A stretch of DNA of 64,000 nt from Bradyrhizobium nanningense (GTDB lineage Bacteria > Pseudomonadota > Alphaproteobacteria > Rhizobiales > Xanthobacteraceae). Each line of letters starts with the position of its first letter. The first letter of the stretch is position 1. Shown here piece after piece: positions 59,710 through 64,000 of this stretch. Position numbers and translations under genes: made by a program. Under the pieces are notes generated by a model that saw nothing but the letters and a program-made list of their open reading frames with translations, was not told the DNA's origin and searched no databases. The stretch spans positions 186,001-250,000 of the forward strand of contig NZ_LBJC01000023.1 of the NCBI RefSeq assembly GCF_004114535.1. The letters are read 5' to 3'.

Positions 59710-62484
59710 ATGCATCACCCCGCCTCGAAGCCTCCCTTCGATCCCTCGATCCCGGTCTCGCCGAACAATCCATGCCCGTTCCTGCGCGGCCTCGTCGGCG
59801 AAGGTTTCGTCGAGGGCGGCACCGTCCCTCTCAACACGCTGTCGCAGACCATCGCGAATGCGACCGGCGAAACGGGGCTGAAGAAGGTCTCGGCCCGCAT
59901 CCAGGTCCGCGGCGTTGCGCTCATCGCCAACGGCTTCAAGCACATCCTGAAGAGCATCTGGTCGGGCGCGCAGCTCGACGCGCTGCGCGGCGGTCCGCTC
60001 GACAAGCGCGGCGCCGGCTCGCGCATCCTCGGCGTCGACGGCAAGGTCAACCAGGACGAGATCGCGCGGCTCGCGAGCTTTGGCCGGACCTACACCGACC
60101 CGAACACCGGCAGCAGCGAGCCCGGCCTCAACGCTGCGGAAATCAAGTCCTTCATGCGCGACAACCTCAAGCGCGCCGGCAGCGCCGCCCGCTGGTACTA
60201 CCCGCTGCTGATGAAGTTCGAATGGCCCATCCTCTTGAAGATCATCGGCAAGGGCAAGGGGGACGAAGAGCGTTATCTCAGCGTGGCTGACGTTGGCACG
60301 CTGTTCAACGAGCGCCGATTCCCCGACCGCATCAATCAGCGGATATTGTCGCAGCCGCTGCTGTCGGCCTGCCAGCTCCGCTTTCGCTGGGCGGTCGGGC
60401 TGACGGCGCTCGTCATCGGCCTTGGCCTCGTCGCCCTGGTGGCCATCGCCGAGTTTCCCAACCAGGTCCGCGCCATGCTGCCCCAAAAGGGCATCCTCGT
60501 GAATTTTCTTCCGCCGCCTTTGCCTGCGGTCCCGGAGACGAAGGCCGCCTTCTGGCTCGAGCAAAACTGGTCGCTGAAGGACCGGCACTGGTTCCATCAT
60601 GCCAGCCAGGGCACCGCGACCTTCCCGGTGCCCTATGAGTGGTTCATGGCCCTGGAGCAGCCACGCCTGCACTTGTTCTCGAAGCCGGGCATGATGAAGG
60701 ACAGCACCTATCTCGAAAGCTTCGGCTTCATCCCGAGCCCGCAATCGATCCAGACCGACACGACGACGTTGCGCCGCTTCGGCTACGCCAATGTCTACGA
60801 GACGACGCAGGTGCCGGACTGGTCGGCCAGGTGGACGCCGGCGGAGAATGTCGACGGCCTGCCGGTCGGCTTCGCGCGGATGACCGGCGTCGCGGATCCC
60901 GCGACCGGCCGTCGCGAGGAGGACAAGATCGGACTGACCTGCGCGGCCTGCCACACCGGCCAGATCCATTACCAGGGCGTGGACGTCCGCTTCGACGGCG
61001 GCCCGGCCATGACCGACCTGAAGAAGCTGGAGCTCTCCACCGGGCTGTCGATCGCCTACACGCTCTACGTCCCGTTCCGCTTCGACCGCTTTGCCGATCG
61101 CGTGCTCGGCCCCGATTCCAGCAAGACGGACCGCGCGGCGCTCAAGCAGAAGCTCAGCGCAATCGGCACATTCCTGATCGACTGGGCTCAAACGCAGCAA
61201 AAAACGGTTGAAGGCAAGAAGACCTGGGACGGCAAGCAGCAGAAGGACACCGAGGAAGGGTTCGGGCGTCTCGATGCCCTCAACCGCATCGGCAACCAGG
61301 TCTTCTCGCAGGATCTGGCGCTGAGCGGGGTCAAGGGATTCGAAGAGAACCTGCACGCCCAGGACGCCCCGGTCAGCTACCCCGCGATCTGGACGGTGCC
61401 GTGGTTCAAGTTCGCCCAGTACGACGCCTCGATCGAGCAGCCGCTGATCCGCAACGCCGGCGAAGCCCTTGGCGTGACGGCCCTGCTCAACCTGTCCGAC
61501 GCTTATCCGGAGGACAGGCTGTGGCGCTCCTCGGTGAACATCAGGACGCTCGGTTGGATCGAGGACATGCTGAGAGGTCCCGATCCATTCAAGCCGGCGG
61601 ATCCTTCCGCCGGTCCGAAGTTCGGCGGCCTGCTCGCGCCGAAATGGCCCTCGCAGATCCTCGGCGACGCCTGGAGGCTGAAGCCCGATCGCGTCGAGCG
61701 CGGCCGAGCCATCTATACGGAGATGTGCTCCGGATGCCACCTGCCCGCCGTCGACACCCCCGCGTTCTGGTCATCGAAGCACTGGGAGCCGAACGGCGAC
61801 AGCAAGGTCCTGAACGCGGTGACGATCCCCCTCGACGAGATCAAGACGGATCCCGAACAATCCCTCGTGCTCGGCAACAGGGTCGTCGACGTGCCCGGCT
61901 TCCTGAAAGTGAATACGGCCGACCTCCAGACATGGTGGCAATGCGAGATCCCGACCGCGAGCAAATCGCCCAACGAGATGGTCTATGCGCTCGGCCTGAT
62001 GACGGTGGTCGACCTCGTCGCGCGCAAATGGATGGACGACGAGAAGGTCCCAGAGGCGGAGCGGGGGAAATTGTGGAATCTGGCGCGCAAGAACTGCCTC
62101 AATCCGGCGCCCGATCCGCGCTATCGCGCGCGGCCGCTGAACGGCATCTGGGCCACCGCGCCTTACCTGCACAACGGTTCGGTGCCGTCGCTGTATTGGC
62201 TGCTGAAGCCGGCGAGCGAGCGCCCGGCCAAATTCTGCATGGGCCACCGCGACTATGATCCCGTGACCGTCGGCTTTGCGGTCACCGCGGACGAAAAGTG
62301 CAAGACGGGTGAAACCGAGTTCTCTGCAATGGGATCTGACGGCAAGCCGATCCAGGGCAACAGCGTGCTCGGCCATTCCTTCGAGCGCAAGGACGGCGAG
62401 CCGAAACGCCCCGGCGTGATCGGCCGCATGTTCAAGGACGATGCCGAGCGCTACGATTTGATCGAGTATCTGAAGACGCTGTAG
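59710..62484 (+). CDS. RoxA-like di-haem cytochrome c with cytosolic N-domain
   Basis: The 924-residue protein carries two c-type haem sites, CAACH at 411-415 and CSGCH at 673-677, in a periplasmic region that resembles the rubber oxygenase RoxA/di-haem peroxidase family, including APYLHNGSVPSLYWLL near the end. One membrane helix lies at about 229-247 (VGLTALVIGLGLVALVAIAEF). Residues 1-225 must be cytosolic. They begin NPCPFLRGLVGEGF, which recalls the Cys-Pro motif of heme-thiolate peroxidases, and contain a GVDGKVNQDEI stretch. The gene stands alone with 191 bases upstream. Function unknown; an oxidative role is probable. Confidence 0.85.
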   Translation: MHHPASKPPFDPSIPVSPNNPCPFLRGLVGEGFVEGGTVPLNTLSQTIANATGETGLKKVSARIQVRGVALIANGFKHILKSIWSGAQLDALRGGPLDKRGAGSRILGVDGKVNQDEIARLASFGRTYTDPNTGSSEPGLNAAEIKSFMRDNLKRAGSAARWYYPLLMKFEWPILLKIIGKGKGDEERYLSVADVGTLFNERRFPDRINQRILSQPLLSACQLRFRWAVGLTALVIGLGLVALVAIAEFPNQVRAMLPQKGILVNFLPPPLPAVPETKAAFWLEQNWSLKDRHWFHHASQGTATFPVPYEWFMALEQPRLHLFSKPGMMKDSTYLESFGFIPSPQSIQTDTTTLRRFGYANVYETTQVPDWSARWTPAENVDGLPVGFARMTGVADPATGRREEDKIGLTCAACHTGQIHYQGVDVRFDGGPAMTDLKKLELSTGLSIAYTLYVPFRFDRFADRVLGPDSSKTDRAALKQKLSAIGTFLIDWAQTQQKTVEGKKTWDGKQQKDTEEGFGRLDALNRIGNQVFSQDLALSGVKGFEENLHAQDAPVSYPAIWTVPWFKFAQYDASIEQPLIRNAGEALGVTALLNLSDAYPEDRLWRSSVNIRTLGWIEDMLRGPDPFKPADPSAGPKFGGLLAPKWPSQILGDAWRLKPDRVERGRAIYTEMCSGCHLPAVDTPAFWSSKHWEPNGDSKVLNAVTIPLDEIKTDPEQSLVLGNRVVDVPGFLKVNTADLQTWWQCEIPTASKSPNEMVYALGLMTVVDLVARKWMDDEKVPEAERGKLWNLARKNCLNPAPDPRYRARPLNGIWATAPYLHNGSVPSLYWLLKPASERPAKFCMGHRDYDPVTVGFAVTADEKCKTGETEFSAMGSDGKPIQGNSVLGHSFERKDGEPKRPGVIGRMFKDDAERYDLIEYLKTL

Positions 62485-62556
62485 TGCGACCAACGCTCTT
62501 CGTCGCCGTCATGGCCGGGCATGACGAGCTTGCAGCACGATGCCTCGCCCAAGTCC

Positions 62557-63504
62557 TCACTTGAACAGCGGCGTGCCCGGCACGAAGGCGTCGAAGGCGG
62601 CCCAGAACTGTGAGCGGTAGCGATCCTGCTCCTGCAGGATCTCGTGCTTGGCGCCGGCAATCACCAGATGGGATCCGGCGCGCAGATGATAGGCGAACTC
62701 CTCGATCGCTGCGGTCGAGACCACGGTGTCGTTGGAGGCCGCCAGCATCAGGATCGGCTGGCGAATCTCGGAGGGGTAGTTCGTTCGCTTGAACGTGTGC
62801 ATCGCGCGGAAGGCGGTATCGGCCCAGGCGACGGTCGGTGACGCCAGTCCGAGCGTCGGGTCCTCCTCCAGGATCGCGGCATTGCGGGCATAGCGGACCG
62901 GATCGCTGGTCACGGGATTATTGATGAAGGGATCGAACCCGGTGAGGCGGTCGCTGCCGCCGGGGACATAGCGGCCTCCCTGCCCGAGCAGGCGCATCGT
63001 CTTCAGCAACGCCCGCACCGGAAACGAGGTGGTGCGGCCGGGCAGGTCGATCATCGGTGCCGACAGCACCATGCGGTCGAACCAGCGCTTGCCCGCATGC
63101 GCCACCCGCAGCAGCACCGTGCCGCCCATGGAGTGGGCCAGCGCGAAGAACGGCGGCGGACAATCCGGCAGCACCACCTGCTGCACGAAGGCCTCGACGT
63201 CGACCTCGAAATCGGAGAAATCGCGCACATAGCCCTTGCGCGGGTCGCGCAGGCGCCGCGAGGAATGGCCCTGCCCGCGCCAGTCGATCATCGCCACCGC
63301 AAAGCCGCGGTCGCGCAGGTCGCGCACGGTCTCGAAATACTTCTCGATCTGCTCGCTACGCCCGGTGAAGACGCAGACCGTGCCCTTGCGGTTCGCCGGC
63401 GGCGCCCAGCGCGCAAAGCGCAGCTCGGCGCCATCGGGGGTCTTGATGGTGCCGCTGACGACGTTTTCGGGCACGGGATTGGACGGGATCGAGACCAGCG
63501 TCAT
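62557..63504 (-). CDS. Lysophospholipase-like alpha/beta hydrolase
   Basis: The 315-residue protein is a PldB-type monoacylglycerol or lysophospholipid hydrolase. Ser nucleophile lies in LAHSMGGTVL, the acid in SNDTVV and His in AKHEIL, all in correct order. The oxyanion and cap segments FTGRSEQIEKYFE and IDWRGQGHSS are also typical. No signal peptide. It is divergent from the hsp20 gene with a 219-base gap. Exact substrate is not predictable. Confidence 0.92.
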   Translation of the reverse strand: MTLVSIPSNPVPENVVSGTIKTPDGAELRFARWAPPANRKGTVCVFTGRSEQIEKYFETVRDLRDRGFAVAMIDWRGQGHSSRRLRDPRKGYVRDFSDFEVDVEAFVQQVVLPDCPPPFFALAHSMGGTVLLRVAHAGKRWFDRMVLSAPMIDLPGRTTSFPVRALLKTMRLLGQGGRYVPGGSDRLTGFDPFINNPVTSDPVRYARNAAILEEDPTLGLASPTVAWADTAFRAMHTFKRTNYPSEIRQPILMLAASNDTVVSTAAIEEFAYHLRAGSHLVIAGAKHEILQEQDRYRSQFWAAFDAFVPGTPLFK

Positions 63505-63577
63505 GATTGGAGGTGCTTGGGCGCGAAGTGCTGCAAATCAAGGGGCCAAAGCGCCGAAAAGGCGCCAATGCCGCCCT

Positions 63578-63605
63578 CTTGAACGCCGTCTCGTTCCACC
63601 CATAT
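63578..63605 (+). promoter_or_regulatory. Sigma-32 (RpoH) promoter of hsp20
   Basis: CTTGAA (63578-63583), a 15-base spacer and CCCATAT (63599-63605) match the heat-shock sigma factor consensus. The predicted start, near 63612, gives a leader of about 110 bases before the hsp20 ATG. Confidence 0.7.
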
Positions 63606-63667
63606 CACCTTCGTGCAGGCCGCTACCAGTGTTTCGGAACCGGAACATCAGGCTGCACACAGCTGAA

Positions 63668-63718
63668 AGCCCGGCCCGATTGGCGGGCGGGTTACCAACA
63701 GTCGCTCAATGGAGGACT
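63668..63718 (+). promoter_or_regulatory. ROSE-like RNA thermometer
   Basis: In the hsp20 leader, hairpin A (63668-63693) pairs AGCCC-g-GCCCG with CGGGC-GGGUU around a five-base loop. Hairpin B (63700-63718) pairs AGUC-g-CUC with GAG-GACU and hides the GGAGG ribosome-binding site at 63711-63715. The bulged G opposite the site and the U(Y)GCU motif are the defining traits of ROSE elements known from Bradyrhizobium heat-shock genes. Confidence 0.65.
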
Positions 63719-63723
63719 TGACC

Positions 63724-64000
63724 ATGCGTAGCTACGATCTCACCCCGTTCTATCGTTCCACCGTCGGCTTCGACCGCCTCTTCAGCCTGCTCGACCAGGC
63801 CGGTTCGGACGGCGGCAGCCCCGGTTATCCCCCCTACAACATCGAGCGTACCGGCGAGAACGCCTACCGCATCACCGTTGCGGTTTCGGGTTTCGCCAAG
63901 GATGAGCTCTCCATCGTCGCGAAGGAAAACACGCTGACGATCAAGGGCGAAAAGGTCGCCAACGAGAACAGCAAGAACGAGGTGCTTTACCGCGGCATCG
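63724..64000 (+). CDS. Small heat-shock protein Hsp20 (partial)
   Basis: The first 92 residues are visible; the gene runs off the right edge. It begins MRSYDLTPFYRSTVGFDRL and enters the alpha-crystallin domain at NIERTGENAYRITVAVSGF, with the KGEK motif after ENTLTIKGEK. It is the IbpA type found in rhizobia, an ATP-independent holdase for unfolded proteins. A heat-shock promoter and a ROSE-like RNA leader upstream imply both transcriptional and translational heat control. Confidence 0.93.
   Translation, partial: MRSYDLTPFYRSTVGFDRLFSLLDQAGSDGGSPGYPPYNIERTGENAYRITVAVSGFAKDELSIVAKENTLTIKGEKVANENSKNEVLYRGI

Noticed and set aside
59680..61740. 686-codon minus-strand open frame under the RoxA-like gene
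   Set aside because: Antisense shadow with no recognisable motif; the haem motifs and membrane helix lie on the plus strand.

Overview
The window reads as chromosomal DNA of a Bradyrhizobium-like alphaproteobacterium. Codon use is uniformly GC-rich. Relatives of most genes are typical of Rhizobiales: a CpdR-type cell-cycle regulator, a fused indolepyruvate:ferredoxin oxidoreductase, RoxA-like di-haem cytochrome, adenylate cyclases with sensor or TPR parts, and a ROSE-like thermosensor ahead of a small heat-shock gene. Gaps between genes carry several families of palindromic repeats of the kind scattered through Bradyrhizobium genomes. I see no phage, IS element, conjugation module or CRISPR array.

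Layout. 1-8121: surface-polysaccharide cluster (a partial gene, two family-2 glycosyltransferases, a methyltransferase, a Wzz/ExoP-type co-polymerase, a WecG/TagA glycosyltransferase and galE). 8345-12832: a small hypothetical gene and a 1390-residue c-di-GMP enzyme with five tandem GAF domains. 13072-16309: three-gene catabolic operon (Ldh-type dehydrogenase, flavin monooxygenase, FAH-type hydrolase). 16458-20497: Lrp-type regulator divergent from the oxidoreductase it probably controls. 20509-24816: LysR regulator, EmrAB-type efflux pump and an AhpD-like protein. 25029-30791: D-amino-acid aminotransferase, glutamate/aspartate ABC transporter gltIJKL and an M20 peptidase. 31080-39006: a second flavin monooxygenase, a benzoylformate-decarboxylase-like ThDP enzyme, a GFA-like protein, an old yellow enzyme, an aldehyde dehydrogenase and an SDR.

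39061-42543 is an envelope-stress locus: zinc ribbon, YiaA-like and PspA-like genes face a TetR gene across three related palindromic operators. Two decayed genes follow (a DUF892 ferritin-like gene with compensating frameshifts, and a histidine kinase with a stop in its H-box), then a 46-residue membrane protein. 42616-50655 is a mixed region with an AlkB-like protein, a hydrolase homologue lacking its serine nucleophile, a solute-binding protein, a haem-sensor adenylate cyclase, a close mandelate racemase homologue and small DUF genes. 50857-55849 holds tRNA-Val(GAC), cpdR, an N-formylglutamate amidohydrolase-like gene, hisN, a TctC-type binding protein and a LysR regulator. 56022-64000 holds TauE and LysE exporters, a cyclase/TolB-like/TPR protein, the RoxA-like cytochrome, a lysophospholipase-like hydrolase and the start of an hsp20 gene.

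The most interesting unnamed element is a compact small-RNA gene on the minus strand at 52691-52781. It has a strong sigma-70-type promoter, two hairpins, a UCCUCCC linker complementary to Shine-Dalgarno sequences, and a perfect intrinsic terminator. Next are the sigma-32 promoter plus ROSE-like leader of the hsp20 gene, the triple TetR operator, the N-terminal cytoplasmic extension of the di-haem cytochrome, and the mandelate racemase homologue whose Lys166 equivalent is arginine.
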